A stretch of DNA of 64,000 nt from Nocardiopsis listeri NBRC 13360 (GCF_001570765.1 NZ_BCSH01000047.1:1-64000), one strand, 5' to 3'. Shown: positions 1 through 9,272, counted from the first letter of the stretch. Notes: generated from the sequence alone by a model not told the origin. Made by a program: numbers and translations.

Positions 1-147
1 CGGAAGAGCCCCCACCCGAGGCGCCCCACCCGCACACCCCCCAGTCGCCCAACAACCCCAAGGCTCCCGGCCTCAGTCGCCCCACCACCCACCAGCCCCA
101 GCCCCCGGCCGTCCCCACACCCACACCCACCCCTTGGAATTACTCAT
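1..147. other. C-rich non-coding stretch
   Basis: This edge segment is strikingly rich in C on the + strand, with runs of CCC and CCAC, and shows no open frame with coding-type codon use. It lies downstream of the minus-strand hydrolase. I see no clear hairpin terminator in it. Confidence 0.4.
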
Positions 148-1092
148 CTAGGGGAACCGCTCCGTGAAGGCCGCGCGCAGGGCCTCGGTCTGGGTGCGAC
201 GGAACTCGCGCACCACCTCCGCCCGGGAGAAGAGCGCGTCGAACCCGTGGAAGGCGCCCGGAACGATCGTGAGCGCGCAGGGCACCCCGGCCTCGCGCAG
301 CCGCTCGGCGTAGGTCACGTCCTCGTCGTGGAAGAGGTCCAGCGTGCCCACCCCGATCCAGGCCGGGGGCAGCCCGGACAGGTCCTCGCTCCGGGCCGGA
401 GCGGCGTAGGGGGAGACACCCGCGCCGCCCGGGAACCGGTTCAGGTAGGCCCGCCAGGCGAACCGGTTGTCGGCCACCGACCACATACGGGTCTGGAGCG
501 CGTCCAGGTCGGAGCGCAAAGTGGTGCGGTCGTCCAGCATCGGGTAGACGAGCAGCTGGAACAGGGGTTCGGTCGGGCCACCCCGATCGCGACACATCAG
601 TGCCAGGGCCGCGGTGATGCCGCCGCCCGCGCTGGCCCCGCCGATCGCGATCCGGCCGGGGTCCACGCCCATCCGGTCGGCGCCCGACACCAACCAGGAC
701 AGGGCGGCGTAGACGTCCTCGACCGGGGCGGGATGTGTGCTCTGAGGCGCCTTGCGGTAGCGCGGAGCGACCACGGTGATCCCGAGGTCGAGCGCGAACC
801 CGATGCTGCGGTTCTCGTCCTGGACGGGGCTGCCGAACAGGTACCCGCCGCCGTGGGACCACAGCAGCGCGGGGGCCGGGCCGGTCAGGAGGCGGGGACG
901 GTAGAGGCGCACGGAGACCGGGGGCGCCCCCTGCGGTCCGGGGACGGTGTGCTCCTCGATCCGGACGTCCTCGGGTGCGCGGGGCGGACGCATGCGTTCG
1001 CTGGCCCGCTGGGCCATGCGCGCCGTACGCGTACCGATGGGGAAGGGCGGAAGGAAGCGTGCGTGGGTCAGGTCGGGGTGGAAGGGGGACAT
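148..1092 (-). CDS. alpha/beta hydrolase (hormone-sensitive-lipase-type esterase)
   Basis: A 314-residue esterase-type hydrolase. It has the HGGG oxyanion-hole motif of the hormone-sensitive lipase family (about residue 80) and the nucleophile elbow GGASAGG (about residue 152). An Asp in GTLDLFHDED and a His in GAFHGF complete the usual Ser-Asp-His triad. No signal peptide is visible, so it is probably cytoplasmic. The ATG start is preceded by AAGGA. It lies 52 bp downstream of the tetR gene on the same strand and is probably co-transcribed with it, which would place it under control of the 1871 operator. The family hydrolyses short-chain carboxylic esters; the real substrate is unknown. Confidence 0.9.
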   Translation of the reverse strand: MSPFHPDLTHARFLPPFPIGTRTARMAQRASERMRPPRAPEDVRIEEHTVPGPQGAPPVSVRLYRPRLLTGPAPALLWSHGGGYLFGSPVQDENRSIGFALDLGITVVAPRYRKAPQSTHPAPVEDVYAALSWLVSGADRMGVDPGRIAIGGASAGGGITAALALMCRDRGGPTEPLFQLLVYPMLDDRTTLRSDLDALQTRMWSVADNRFAWRAYLNRFPGGAGVSPYAAPARSEDLSGLPPAWIGVGTLDLFHDEDVTYAERLREAGVPCALTIVPGAFHGFDALFSRAEVVREFRRTQTEALRAAFTERFP

Positions 1093-1144
1093 CGGGTTCC
1101 TTGGATGTCGGGCCGGTCGGGCGGGACTGGCACCGTGTCGGTGG

Positions 1145-1750
1145 TCAGCGGGTGAACGGTCCCAGCCCGTCTTCGACCACCTCCAGGGCCGCGCGGATCA
1201 GGTCCGCCATGTCCTTGTCGTCCTCGTCGCCGGCCTCATGGTCGGCATGGTCGGCGAACCGTTCCGCGGCCACCCGCAGGGCCACGTTGATCATGGCGGC
1301 GCCGACCCGGACGGAGAGCGTGTCGGGTGTCAGGCCCGCGCGGTCGGCGATGGCCTCGGCGAAGACCTCCTCCGCGCAGTGGTGCACGTCCAGCCACACC
1401 GCCCGGAGACCGGGTTCGGTGCGGGTCATGCGGATGAGGTCGATCATCGACGCCATCGATGGCACTCCGGCGTCCTCGGCCAGGGCGCCAGACCGTTCCA
1501 GGTGTTCGGTCAGGGACAGCTCCGGGGGCCAGGTCCGCAGTCGCTCCGTCATGAGGTCGAGGCCGCCGGTGAGCAGCGGGCGCACGCAGCTTTCCTTGCT
1601 CGGGAAGTAGCGCCACAGGGTGCGGGTGGAGATACCGAGCTCGTGCGCGATGTCGTCGCCGGTGGTCGCGGAGACGCCCTTGGCGGTGAACAGATCCACG
1701 GCCGCGCGGGCGATCTGGGTGCGCATGATGTGTTTGCGCCGGTCGCTCAT
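1145..1750 (-). CDS. TetR/AcrR family transcriptional regulator
   Basis: A 201-residue regulator with an N-terminal TetR helix-turn-helix (about residues 10-55, core GISTRTLWRYFPSKE) and a divergent C-terminal ligand domain. I start it at the ATG of MSDRRKH because the frame open further upstream crosses the intergenic operator and has no coding character. It is divergent from the SDR gene and followed by the hydrolase gene. A perfect dyad lies between tetR and the SDR gene and is the natural target for autoregulation and SDR repression. The ligand is unknown, possibly a substrate of the SDR or esterase. Confidence 0.9.
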   Translation of the reverse strand: MSDRRKHIMRTQIARAAVDLFTAKGVSATTGDDIAHELGISTRTLWRYFPSKESCVRPLLTGGLDLMTERLRTWPPELSLTEHLERSGALAEDAGVPSMASMIDLIRMTRTEPGLRAVWLDVHHCAEEVFAEAIADRAGLTPDTLSVRVGAAMINVALRVAAERFADHADHEAGDEDDKDMADLIRAALEVVEDGLGPFTR

Positions 1751-1870
1751 GGGCGGGCGACCCCGGTTCGACGTTTCCGGGGAGGGTGACTCGGCGCGCG
1801 GCAAGGGTCCCTCCTCGGTGTGTTCTCGCGGGCTGCCCACTCTATCGAGACGGATAGCACTCGAAGAATA

Positions 1871-1889
1871 TTTGTCGCTAAGCGACAAA
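1871..1889. promoter_or_regulatory. TetR operator between tetR and the SDR gene
   Basis: A perfect 9-bp inverted repeat, TTTGTCGCT-A-AGCGACAAA, sits in the 192-bp divergent gap. TTGTCG in its left arm could serve as a -35 for the SDR gene, with TAGTGT at 1896-1901 as the -10 (18-bp spacer), so a bound repressor would block that promoter. Symmetry and position are seen directly; binding by the adjacent TetR is inferred. Confidence 0.75.
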
Positions 1890-1942
1890 AAGTCGTAGTG
1901 TGACAATATCGCAGGCCATTCACACGAAAGAGGTGCACCCCC

Positions 1943-2701
1943 ATGACGGGTCTGGACGGAAAGAACGCCATCGTCACCGGAGGCGGATCCGGTATCGGCC
2001 GCGCCACCGCGCTGCAACTGGCCGATGCCGGTGCCCGGGTCCTGGTGGCCGACCTCAACGCCGACGGAACCCGCGAGACCGTGGAGAAGGTCCGCGCCGC
2101 CGGTGGAACCGCCGAGAGCGTCGTCGGCGACCTCGGTGACCCGAAGGTGGTGATGGAGGTCGTGACCACCGCCCTGGAACGCCTCGGCGGGATCGACGTC
2201 CTGGTCAACAACGCGGGCATCATGGACGACATGTCCGCCACCGCCGACGTTTCCGACCAGGTGTGGGAGCGGGTCATGCGGGTCAACGTCACCGCGCCCT
2301 TCCAGCTCACCCGCTCGGTCCTGCCGCACATGACCGAGCGGAAGAAGGGTTCCATCGTCTTCACCGCCTCCGAGGCGTCCCTGCGCGGTGGAGCCTCGGG
2401 CACCGCCTACACCGCGTCCAAGCACGCCGTGGTCGGTCTGGTGAAGTCCACCGCGATCATGTACCGGGACCAGGGCGTGCGGGTCAACGCGGTCGCCCCG
2501 GGCGGCGTCGCCACCGGGATCAGCGTCCAGGCCGACCCCGAGGCCATGGGCCCGGCCGTGCTGGGACGCTACATGGGCAACATGGGTGCGATCGCCGAGT
2601 CCGACCAGCTCGCCTCCGCCATCGTCTTCCTGGCCTCCGACGCGGCGAGCAACGTCAACGGCGTGGTCCTGCCGGTCGACGGCGGCTGGTCCGCCGTCTG
2701 A
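1943..2701 (+). CDS. SDR family NAD(P)-dependent oxidoreductase
   Basis: A 252-residue classical short-chain dehydrogenase. The N-terminal TGGGSGIG is the TGxxxGIG cofactor motif, NNAG is the structural motif, and the catalytic Ser (about residue 141) and YTASK Tyr-Lys pair are present. The Asp after the second strand (VADLN) suggests NAD(H) preference. The ATG follows AAAGAGG at a good distance. It is divergent from tetR and probably repressed by it. The C-terminal LPVDGGWSAV ending is typical of the family. The substrate (an alcohol, sterol or 3-oxoacyl compound) cannot be told from sequence. Confidence 0.92.
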   Translation: MTGLDGKNAIVTGGGSGIGRATALQLADAGARVLVADLNADGTRETVEKVRAAGGTAESVVGDLGDPKVVMEVVTTALERLGGIDVLVNNAGIMDDMSATADVSDQVWERVMRVNVTAPFQLTRSVLPHMTERKKGSIVFTASEASLRGGASGTAYTASKHAVVGLVKSTAIMYRDQGVRVNAVAPGGVATGISVQADPEAMGPAVLGRYMGNMGAIAESDQLASAIVFLASDAASNVNGVVLPVDGGWSAV

Positions 2702-2708
2702 CCGGTCT

Positions 2709-5183
2709 CTATCCGTCGTCCTTGGGGGCGTGCTCCAGGACGGTGACGGTGCCCTCCACGCCGTCGACCCGCAGCAGGTCGCCGGTGCGGATGACGGTGG
2801 TGGCGTCCGGGACACAGATCACCGCCGGGATCCCGTACTCCCGGGCCACCGTCGGACCGTGGGCGATCGCCGAACCCGTGTCGCTGACCAGACCGGCGGC
2901 GGTCATGAACAGCGGTGTCCAGCCCGGGTCGGTGGTGGGCGCGACCAGGATCTCTCCGGGCTCCACACGGGCGCCCGCCGGATCCAGCACGACCCGGGCC
3001 CGCCCCTCGACCCGTCCCGGGGCGGCGGGCACGCCCAGGAACCCGCCCTCCACCATGGGTGGGCGCGGCAGGGTCGTCGTCACGTCGGTCCCGTCGGTCA
3101 GAAGGGTCGCCGGAACCGACCGTCTGCGCAGTTCGCGTCGGTGGAAACGGCGTCGTTCGGCCACCGTCTCCCGATGGTCGACGTCCTCGCGCGCGGCCGC
3201 CCGGAGTTCGTCCGGCTCCAGGAAGAAGAGGTCCTCGGCCCGATCCAACAGCCCGCGCGAGGCCAGCTCCTCACCGGCCATCGACAGCTGACGTCGCATC
3301 TCGGCGAACGGCACCAACCACGCGAACTTGGCGTACTCCCGCATGCCCGACAGCTCGCGTGAGCGTCGCATCAGGAACGCCGCGAGCAGCCCGCGTACCG
3401 GGCGGGCCCGCACGGCCCGCCGCTCCAGTTCCGCCAGCATGGACTCCGCGACGGTCGCGGCCCGGGCGTGGCGCCGGTCCGGGGCCTGTTCCCCGCCCGG
3501 TGAACGCAGGTGTTCGGCGATGACGCCGAAAACCTGGGTGGGGTCCTCGCGCCAACGTGGCACCCCGATGTCCACCTCGGCCGCCGTGCGGTGCCCGTAA
3601 CGGTCCAGGAACCGCGCCATCCCCACGTCCGGAAGCTCCCCGTGCAGGTACCGTTCGGCCAGTTCACCCGGTGGGGTGGCGGTGAACAGGTCGTGGTGCG
3701 CGCGGGCCCGTTCGGCCATCCGCCACAGCTCCAGGTTCATTCGCATGGTGACGTTGTGCGGTGCTCCACCGAGGACGGTGTCGGTCTCCTGCCTCGACGC
3801 GACCCCGCGTAGCAGGGCGGCCGGGGCCATGATGGTCAGCAATCCCGCACCCACCGGACCGATCACCTCCACCAGGTCCGGGCCGAGCATCGCGTCGAAG
3901 GCGTCATCCAGGACCCACTCCACCCGTTCGGCGGCGTCGGCCTCGGACCCCGGTCCACGCAGGGAACGCCACCGCTCCACGGCCTCGTACGCCCGGGCCC
4001 GTGCGGCGGGCGGGTCGATCAGGGCACGGCCCGACCCGATCATGATCGGGGGCAGCAGGGCGGCGGTCATCGCGAGCACGGTGCCCACGGGGACCGACGG
4101 CCCGGGGCGTGGCGCGAACCGGGGGTCGTCGTACAGGTGCTCCACCGCCGCGCGTACCCGGGGCCCGTACACCTCCATGCTCCGCGCCAACCCGGAGCGC
4201 GACCATGGGTTGCGCAGCGGCGAGGTGATGTCCACGTAGAGTCGCCGACCGATGTCGACCATGAACGGTGTCGACCCCGCAGTCTCGCCGGGCGCCCCGA
4301 ACGCCCGCCACCCGTGGGTCCACACGTTTTCGAGCAGGGAGATCCCCATGGGGGTGAAGGGACGCAGCATGCCCTGCATGTTCCCGACCTCCATGTACAG
4401 CCGGGGTGGGTCGGGCACGTCCTGTGGCGGCAACGGGAAGAGGGTGGTGACGGGGCGGGACTGCAACAGCCACAGGCCGCCGTCGCGGTCGTGCGCCCAC
4501 TCCACGTCCTGGGGCGAGCTGAAGAGTCGTTGTAGCCGCCGCCCCGCCGATGCCAGCGCGCGCACCTGTTCCCCGGACAGGCATCCGCCCGAACCCTCGG
4601 CGATCCGGTCCTCGTCGAGGACGTAGTGGTCCGGTTCGGCCGTGCCGTCCACGACACCCGTCCCGAGCCCGGGTACGGCGTCCACCACGGTGCGCGACCG
4701 CGACCCGGTGACCGGATCGGCGGTGAACATGACCCCGGCGGTCGCGGCGTCCACCATCGACTGCACCACCACCGCGATGCGCGCGTCGGCCTCCTCGACC
4801 TCGTTCGCCTCCCGGTAGGCGACGGCGCGCGCGTTGTCCAGGGAGTCCCGGCAGCGGCGGACCGCGTCCACGACCGCGTCGGCGCCGTCGACGTCGAGGT
4901 AGGTGTCCTGCTGCCCGGCGAAGCTCGCTTCGGGCAGGTCTTCGGTCGTGGCGCTGGATCGCACCGCCACGGGTCCGCCGCCCAGTCGCCCGTAGGCCTC
5001 GGCGATCTCCCGGGCGGGTACGTCACCGCGGGACAGGGCCGTGGTGGTCACGCAGAACCCCGGTGGTACCCGCTCCCCGGCGGCGATCATCTCTCCGAGT
5101 CCGGCGGCCTTGCCGCCCACCAGGGCGCCCATGTCCCGCCGCACCTCGTCGAGGCCGATCACGGTCGCGTCCGGTTCCCGCAT
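2709..5183 (-). CDS. PEP-synthase/rifampin-phosphotransferase-like protein
   Basis: An 824-residue protein with the layout of the PEP-utilising phosphotransfer family. An N-terminal PPDK-type ATP-grasp domain (about 1-265, with VGGKAAGLGEM, VRSSATTEDLPEASFAGQ and LLQSRPVTT) is followed by a central domain (about 275-690) and a C-terminal swivelling phosphohistidine domain. The phosphocarrier is probably His775 in SAIAHGPTVAREYGIPAV. That order (ATP-binding, substrate, His domain) and length match rifampin phosphotransferases and small PEP synthases. True PEP synthases have a C-terminal PEP-binding barrel, which is absent here, so an antibiotic- or other small-molecule phosphotransferase is more likely. 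It starts at ATG after GAGAGGGAGC and ends 7 bp from the convergent SDR gene. Confidence 0.8.
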   Translation of the reverse strand: MREPDATVIGLDEVRRDMGALVGGKAAGLGEMIAAGERVPPGFCVTTTALSRGDVPAREIAEAYGRLGGGPVAVRSSATTEDLPEASFAGQQDTYLDVDGADAVVDAVRRCRDSLDNARAVAYREANEVEEADARIAVVVQSMVDAATAGVMFTADPVTGSRSRTVVDAVPGLGTGVVDGTAEPDHYVLDEDRIAEGSGGCLSGEQVRALASAGRRLQRLFSSPQDVEWAHDRDGGLWLLQSRPVTTLFPLPPQDVPDPPRLYMEVGNMQGMLRPFTPMGISLLENVWTHGWRAFGAPGETAGSTPFMVDIGRRLYVDITSPLRNPWSRSGLARSMEVYGPRVRAAVEHLYDDPRFAPRPGPSVPVGTVLAMTAALLPPIMIGSGRALIDPPAARARAYEAVERWRSLRGPGSEADAAERVEWVLDDAFDAMLGPDLVEVIGPVGAGLLTIMAPAALLRGVASRQETDTVLGGAPHNVTMRMNLELWRMAERARAHHDLFTATPPGELAERYLHGELPDVGMARFLDRYGHRTAAEVDIGVPRWREDPTQVFGVIAEHLRSPGGEQAPDRRHARAATVAESMLAELERRAVRARPVRGLLAAFLMRRSRELSGMREYAKFAWLVPFAEMRRQLSMAGEELASRGLLDRAEDLFFLEPDELRAAAREDVDHRETVAERRRFHRRELRRRSVPATLLTDGTDVTTTLPRPPMVEGGFLGVPAAPGRVEGRARVVLDPAGARVEPGEILVAPTTDPGWTPLFMTAAGLVSDTGSAIAHGPTVAREYGIPAVICVPDATTVIRTGDLLRVDGVEGTVTVLEHAPKDDG

Positions 5184-5288
5184 GATCGCTCCCTCTCGTG
5201 CCTCGCCTTCGTGGAGAGTGTTCCCGGAGCAGGACCCCTTGCACCTCCGTCGAGGTCGGGCACGTCTGGGAGCGATGGGGTCGGGGGC

Positions 5289-6392
5289 TCAGCGGCGACC
5301 GACCGCGTAGCCGTACTGCACCGGCCAGTTCGCGCGCGCGTCCAGCTCGTGGGCGGCGCGGTGCGTCCAGTACGGGTCCCGCAGCAGCTCTCGGCCGAGC
5401 ATGGTGGCGTCGGCGGCGCCGGAGGCGATGATCCGCTCCGCCTGGCGGGGTTCGGTGATGAGCCCGACCGCGGCCGTGGGCAGCCCGGTCTCCTCGCGCA
5501 CCCGCGTGGCGTAGGGCACCTGGTAGTCGGGGCCGACCGGGATCCGCGCGTCGTGCACCATGCCGCCGGTGGACACGTCCAACAGGTCCACCCCGCGGGC
5601 CTGGAGTTCCTTGGCCAGGAGCACGGTGTCGGCCCCGGTCCAGCCGGTACGCGTGTCCTCGGGGTTCTCCTCGATCCAGTCGGTGGCCGAGACCCGGAAG
5701 AACACCGGCAGGTCCTCGGGCCACACCGCGCGCACGGCCTCGACCACGCGCAATGGGAAGCGCATGCGCCCGGCGAGGTCGCCGCCGTAGGAGTCGGTGC
5801 GTCGGTTGCCCGCCGGGGACAGGAACGAGTTGAGCAGGTACCCGTGGGCGCCGTGGACCTCCACGACCTGGAAACCGGCGGCGAGGGCGCGCTCGGCCGA
5901 AGCGGCGAAGTCGGAGACCAACTCGTCGATCTCGGCGACGGTGAGCTCGTGCGGCGTCGGCAGACCCTCGAACGCCCAGGCGCTGGGCGCCACCGGCTCC
6001 CAACCGCCCTCGGCCTCGGTCAGACCGCGACCGCCCAGCCAAGCCCGATCGGTGGCGGCCTTGCGTCCGGCGTGCGCGAGCTGGATCGCGGGGACGGCGC
6101 CGTGTGAACGGATGGCGGCGGTGACGCGGGCGAAGGCCTCCTGCTGCCGGTCGTTCCACAGTCCCAGGTCCCAGGGGCTGATCCGGCCGTCGGCGCGTAC
6201 CCCGGTGGCCTCGACCGTCACCAGCCCGGCGCCCCCGGCCGCCCGGGAGGCCAGGTGGGTGAGGTGGAAGTCGGTGGGCGCACCGGTGTCGGGTCCCTCC
6301 GCGGCGGCGGAGTACATGCACATCGGGGCCATCCACACACGGTTGGGGATGGTGAGCGAACGCAGGGTCAGTGGGGTGAACAACGAGCTCAC
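5289..6392 (-). CDS. NADH:flavin oxidoreductase, YqjM-type old yellow enzyme
   Basis: A 367-residue FMN-binding TIM-barrel ene-reductase. APMCMYSA near residue 25 carries the Cys that marks the YqjM/thermophilic-like class, and QLAHAGRKA and the central EVHGAHGYLL...SFLSP block are canonical. The family reduces activated C=C bonds using NAD(P)H. The start is a GTG preceded by GAAGGA. It is divergent from the small ArsR-type regulator across a gap containing several inverted repeats, so electrophile or redox-responsive control is plausible. The physiological substrate is unknown. Confidence 0.93.
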   Translation of the reverse strand: MSSLFTPLTLRSLTIPNRVWMAPMCMYSAAAEGPDTGAPTDFHLTHLASRAAGGAGLVTVEATGVRADGRISPWDLGLWNDRQQEAFARVTAAIRSHGAVPAIQLAHAGRKAATDRAWLGGRGLTEAEGGWEPVAPSAWAFEGLPTPHELTVAEIDELVSDFAASAERALAAGFQVVEVHGAHGYLLNSFLSPAGNRRTDSYGGDLAGRMRFPLRVVEAVRAVWPEDLPVFFRVSATDWIEENPEDTRTGWTGADTVLLAKELQARGVDLLDVSTGGMVHDARIPVGPDYQVPYATRVREETGLPTAAVGLITEPRQAERIIASGAADATMLGRELLRDPYWTHRAAHELDARANWPVQYGYAVGRR

Positions 6393-6438
6393 GGAAGGTT
6401 CCTTCGGGGTCGACTTCGGCCATGGAGATCACGGCGGC

Positions 6439-6498
6439 CAAAGTACGATAACCATCGTAGTACGACTATTGTCAAACTATGAGGACTCTCGTACTTTG
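6439..6498. promoter_or_regulatory. Nested inverted repeats between the OYE and ArsR genes
   Basis: CAAAGTACGA (6439-6448) and its exact inverse TCGTACTTTG (6489-6498) flank the region. TACGAT-AACC-ATCGTA (6444-6459) is a perfect smaller dyad overlapping the left arm. All elements share the TACGA/TCGTA core, which suggests multiple sites for one dimeric regulator, probably the adjacent ArsR protein. Confidence 0.65.
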
Positions 6499-6525
6499 AG
6501 GGAGGCAACCACGGGAGGTCGAAGC

Positions 6526-6894
6526 ATGTCCGAGTCCGCAACCGTCACCGTGTCCGGGCGCCGGGTGAAGCACCCCGAGACCGCACGGCTCCGTCTGGAG
6601 ACCGTGCTCGGTGCCCTCGCCGACCCGGTCCGGCTGAGCATCGTGTGCGCGCTGGCCGACGGGCACGAGGACATGGCCTGCGTCGCCTTCGAGCTGCCGG
6701 TGAGCAAGTCGACCTCCACCCACCACTTCCGCGTGCTGCGCGAGGCCGGGATCATCCGCCAGTACTACGTGGGCACCGCCCGAAAGAGCGGTCTGCGCGT
6801 CGACGACCTGGAGGAACGCTTCCCCGGTCTGCTCGCCTCGGTCCTGAACGCCGAGCGGGGTCGTCGGGAGGAACACCCCGACGACCCCGCCTGA
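6526..6894 (+). CDS. ArsR-family winged-helix regulator
   Basis: A 122-residue small winged-helix protein. The helix-turn-helix runs from about residue 25 (LGALADPVRLSIVCALADG) to the recognition region SKSTSTHHFRVLREAGII and the wing. There is no Cys cluster of the metal-sensing ArsR type, so it more likely senses an organic or redox signal or acts as a simple repressor. The ATG follows GGGAGG; the much longer upstream open frame is antisense to the OYE gene. It ends 9 bp from the convergent desD stop. It probably represses the divergent OYE gene and itself through the TACGA dyads. Confidence 0.88.
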   Translation: MSESATVTVSGRRVKHPETARLRLETVLGALADPVRLSIVCALADGHEDMACVAFELPVSKSTSTHHFRVLREAGIIRQYYVGTARKSGLRVDDLEERFPGLLASVLNAERGRREEHPDDPA

Positions 6895-6903
6895 CCCCCG
6901 GAA

Positions 6904-8709
6904 CTACCCCGGCACGGTCGCCGGACGGTACGCCGCGATCGGGTTCTCCAGGGTTCCGACCAGCCGCAACGCCCCCGACGGGTCGTCCAGGTCCACCATC
7001 TGCCGGTTGTCGCGCAGCTGAAGCCGATTCAGGCACGACAGCGCGAACCGGTCGGTGAACAGGTCGTAGCGCTCGAACCGCTCCGCCAGGTGCGGAACCG
7101 AAGCCTGGTAGTCGGCCGCGCACTCGGCCACCGTCCGCCAGAAGTCGTCCTCGGCCAGCACGCCCCGGTCGGCGAGGATCCCGTTGAGGAACCGCAGGAA
7201 GCAGTCGAAGACGTCGGTGAACAGGGACAGCGACCGCATGTCCTCGGGCACCTGGGCCCGAATCCGCTCCACCTCGCCGGGTAGCTCGACCTCGGCGTCC
7301 AGCACCGCGATCTCCTCGGCGATGTCCTTCATCAGCACCCGCTCCGGCACCCCCTCGCGCAGCACCAGGATGACGTTCTCGCCGTGTGGCATGAACACCA
7401 GGTCGTGCGCGTAGAACGAGTGCAGCAGCGGCACCAGGTACGCGTCCAGGTAGCGGCGCAACCACTCCGTGGGCGCCAGCCCGGACTCGACGATGAGCGC
7501 CTCCGCGAACGAACCGCCCTCGGCGTCGGTGTGCAGCAACGACGCCATGGTCGCCGGGCGCTCACCCGCGCGCAGCCTGGGCACCGGGCTCTCCCGCCAC
7601 AGCCCGGCGATCATCTTCCGGTACGGCGACCGCTTCGGCGCGGCCTCGGCGTAGTGCGTGGCGCGGTAGCCCACCGCGGCCCGCTCGCGCAGCACCTCCA
7701 CCCCGGTGTCGCGAAGCACCGGGTCGCCCTCGACGAGGTCGACCAACCAGTCGTTGATCGCGGGGGTGGCCTCCATGTACTCCGCCGACAGACCGCGAAG
7801 GAAGCCCATGTTCAGCACCGACAGCGCCGTCTTGACGTAGTGCCGCTCCGGGTGCGAGGTGTTGAAGAAGGTACGGATGGACTGCTGGGCCCGGTACTCG
7901 TCCGGCCCCTGCCCCAGGCACACCAGGTCACGGCGGGCCACGTCGGCGGCGAAGGTGACGGCGAGCCGGTTCCACCACTGCCATGGGTGCACCGGCACGA
8001 GGTGGTAGTCGGCCGGGTCCAGTCCCAGGTCGATCAGCTGTGCCCGGAAGGCCTCGAACAGGTCGGGGCCAAGCTCGGAACGTAGGAAGGTGTCGGGGTC
8101 GGTGTCCGTGGAGTGGGAGAAAGTGGTGCGCGAACGTCGCGCCGCCACCCACACCAGTCGCACCGGTTCACCGGCCTCGGGGGCGTAGGCCCGGTACTCG
8201 GCGGCGTCGAACCCGAGCCGCCCGTTGTTGGCCACGAAGCAGGGGTGCCCCTCGGTCATCCCGGTCTCGATGTCCTGGAAGCCGGAGCGCGCCAGTTCGG
8301 CGGCGGTGGGCTGCCCCTTGGTGATCCGGAACGCGCTGCTCGCCAGGGTGCTGGAGATCTCCTCCAGGTAGACCGGCAGGACCTCCTCGCTCAGCCCGAG
8401 CGTCTCGCGCAGGTCCATGACCAGGTCCAACGCATCGATCTGGGTGATCTCGCCCTCGGGGGAGCGGCGCACGACGCTGTCGGCGTCGATCCGCCAGTGG
8501 TCCAGCGCCATGACGTGGGCGGTGAAGCGGTACTCGGCGCCGTTGTCCGCGAGGACCCTGTAGGCGTTCTCGCCCTCGGGTTCGGGGAAGAGCAGTCGTT
8601 CGTGGCTGAACTCGGCCAGGGCCTTGCGCACCAGCAGTCGGTTGGCGCGGGCCCACGGCTCGGGGGCCAGGTGGTCGACGATCGCGCGCGGGTCGTGGTC
8701 GATGGTCAT
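6904..8709 (-). CDS. desD: Desferrioxamine synthetase DesD (IucA/IucC family)
   Basis: A 601-residue NRPS-independent siderophore synthetase. In the known pathway DesD condenses N-hydroxy-N-succinyl- or N-acetyl-cadaverine units, with ATP, into desferrioxamines. The IucA/IucC core (HPWQWW, DEYRAQQSIRTFFNTSHPERHYVKTALS, then a FhuF-like C-terminal half with PHGENV) is intact and the length is normal. It is the last gene of desABCD; its ATG overlaps the desC stop by 4 bp (ATGA), indicating translational coupling. It ends in TAG, 9 bp from the convergent arsR gene. Confidence 0.95.
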   Translation of the reverse strand: MTIDHDPRAIVDHLAPEPWARANRLLVRKALAEFSHERLLFPEPEGENAYRVLADNGAEYRFTAHVMALDHWRIDADSVVRRSPEGEITQIDALDLVMDLRETLGLSEEVLPVYLEEISSTLASSAFRITKGQPTAAELARSGFQDIETGMTEGHPCFVANNGRLGFDAAEYRAYAPEAGEPVRLVWVAARRSRTTFSHSTDTDPDTFLRSELGPDLFEAFRAQLIDLGLDPADYHLVPVHPWQWWNRLAVTFAADVARRDLVCLGQGPDEYRAQQSIRTFFNTSHPERHYVKTALSVLNMGFLRGLSAEYMEATPAINDWLVDLVEGDPVLRDTGVEVLRERAAVGYRATHYAEAAPKRSPYRKMIAGLWRESPVPRLRAGERPATMASLLHTDAEGGSFAEALIVESGLAPTEWLRRYLDAYLVPLLHSFYAHDLVFMPHGENVILVLREGVPERVLMKDIAEEIAVLDAEVELPGEVERIRAQVPEDMRSLSLFTDVFDCFLRFLNGILADRGVLAEDDFWRTVAECAADYQASVPHLAERFERYDLFTDRFALSCLNRLQLRDNRQMVDLDDPSGALRLVGTLENPIAAYRPATVPG

Positions 8710-9272
8710 CGGGCGACTCCTCTCGTGGCCGTCCGGAAGTCCTGGCGGGTGCAGGTGCTCAGGTGGGCGTCCTTGTCGCTCTCGGCCAGGTGCACGGTGG
8801 ACTCGATCCGAAAGCCCACCGCCGCGTTGAGCCTGTGCACGGCGTGGTTGCGCACGTCGGGTTCGACGACGACGCGTTCGGTGGCGGGGTCGGCGAAGGC
8901 CAGCTCCATCACCGTGGTGATCACGGCGAGGGTGAAACCGCGCACCGGGGCGTCGGTGGGCGCCACCAGGAAGTGCATCCCTACGTCACCCGGGAGCGTG
9001 TCGTGGTACGGGGCCACCTCGCCGTGCGCGGGGGAGTAGAGCTCGGCGAGGAAGCACGGCCGACCCTCCCACGCGCCCACGTAGGCGTTCTCGTGCTCGG
9101 ACTCGTGCACCGACCGGAAGTAGCGTGCGGTGTCCTCCTTCGAGAAGTCGGTCATCAGCCAGAACGCCGACTTGGGATGGGTCAGCCATCCGTGGAGGAG
9201 ATCGATGTCGGCGTCGGGGTCCACGGGGGCGACCCGGAAGGTCCCCACATCGGTGGAAAAGGTGCGACTCAT
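8706..9272 (-). CDS. desC: DesC, siderophore-pathway GNAT N-acyltransferase
   Basis: A 188-residue member of the IucB/DesC branch of GNAT acyltransferases. In the desferrioxamine pathway it acylates N-hydroxycadaverine with succinyl-CoA or acetyl-CoA. Family features are [12 protein letters not shown] early in the protein, [10 protein letters not shown] in the middle, VGMHFLVAP and the [22 protein letters not shown] acyl-CoA segment (about residues 133-154). Both ends are coupled: its ATG overlaps the desB stop and its stop overlaps the desD start, each by 4 bp. Confidence 0.93.
   Translation of the reverse strand: MSRTFSTDVGTFRVAPVDPDADIDLLHGWLTHPKSAFWLMTDFSKEDTARYFRSVHESEHENAYVGAWEGRPCFLAELYSPAHGEVAPYHDTLPGDVGMHFLVAPTDAPVRGFTLAVITTVMELAFADPATERVVVEPDVRNHAVHRLNAAVGFRIESTVHLAESDKDAHLSTCTRQDFRTATRGVAR

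Noticed and set aside
140-1789. Long + strand open frames over the hydrolase and tetR genes
   Set aside because: They are mirror frames of the minus-strand genes, caused by high GC, with Arg/Gly/Pro-rich products.
1145-2815. A 556-codon minus-strand frame spanning tetR and the antisense of the SDR gene
   Set aside because: Only the last 201 codons encode a TetR protein; the rest is antisense to the SDR gene and crosses the operator.
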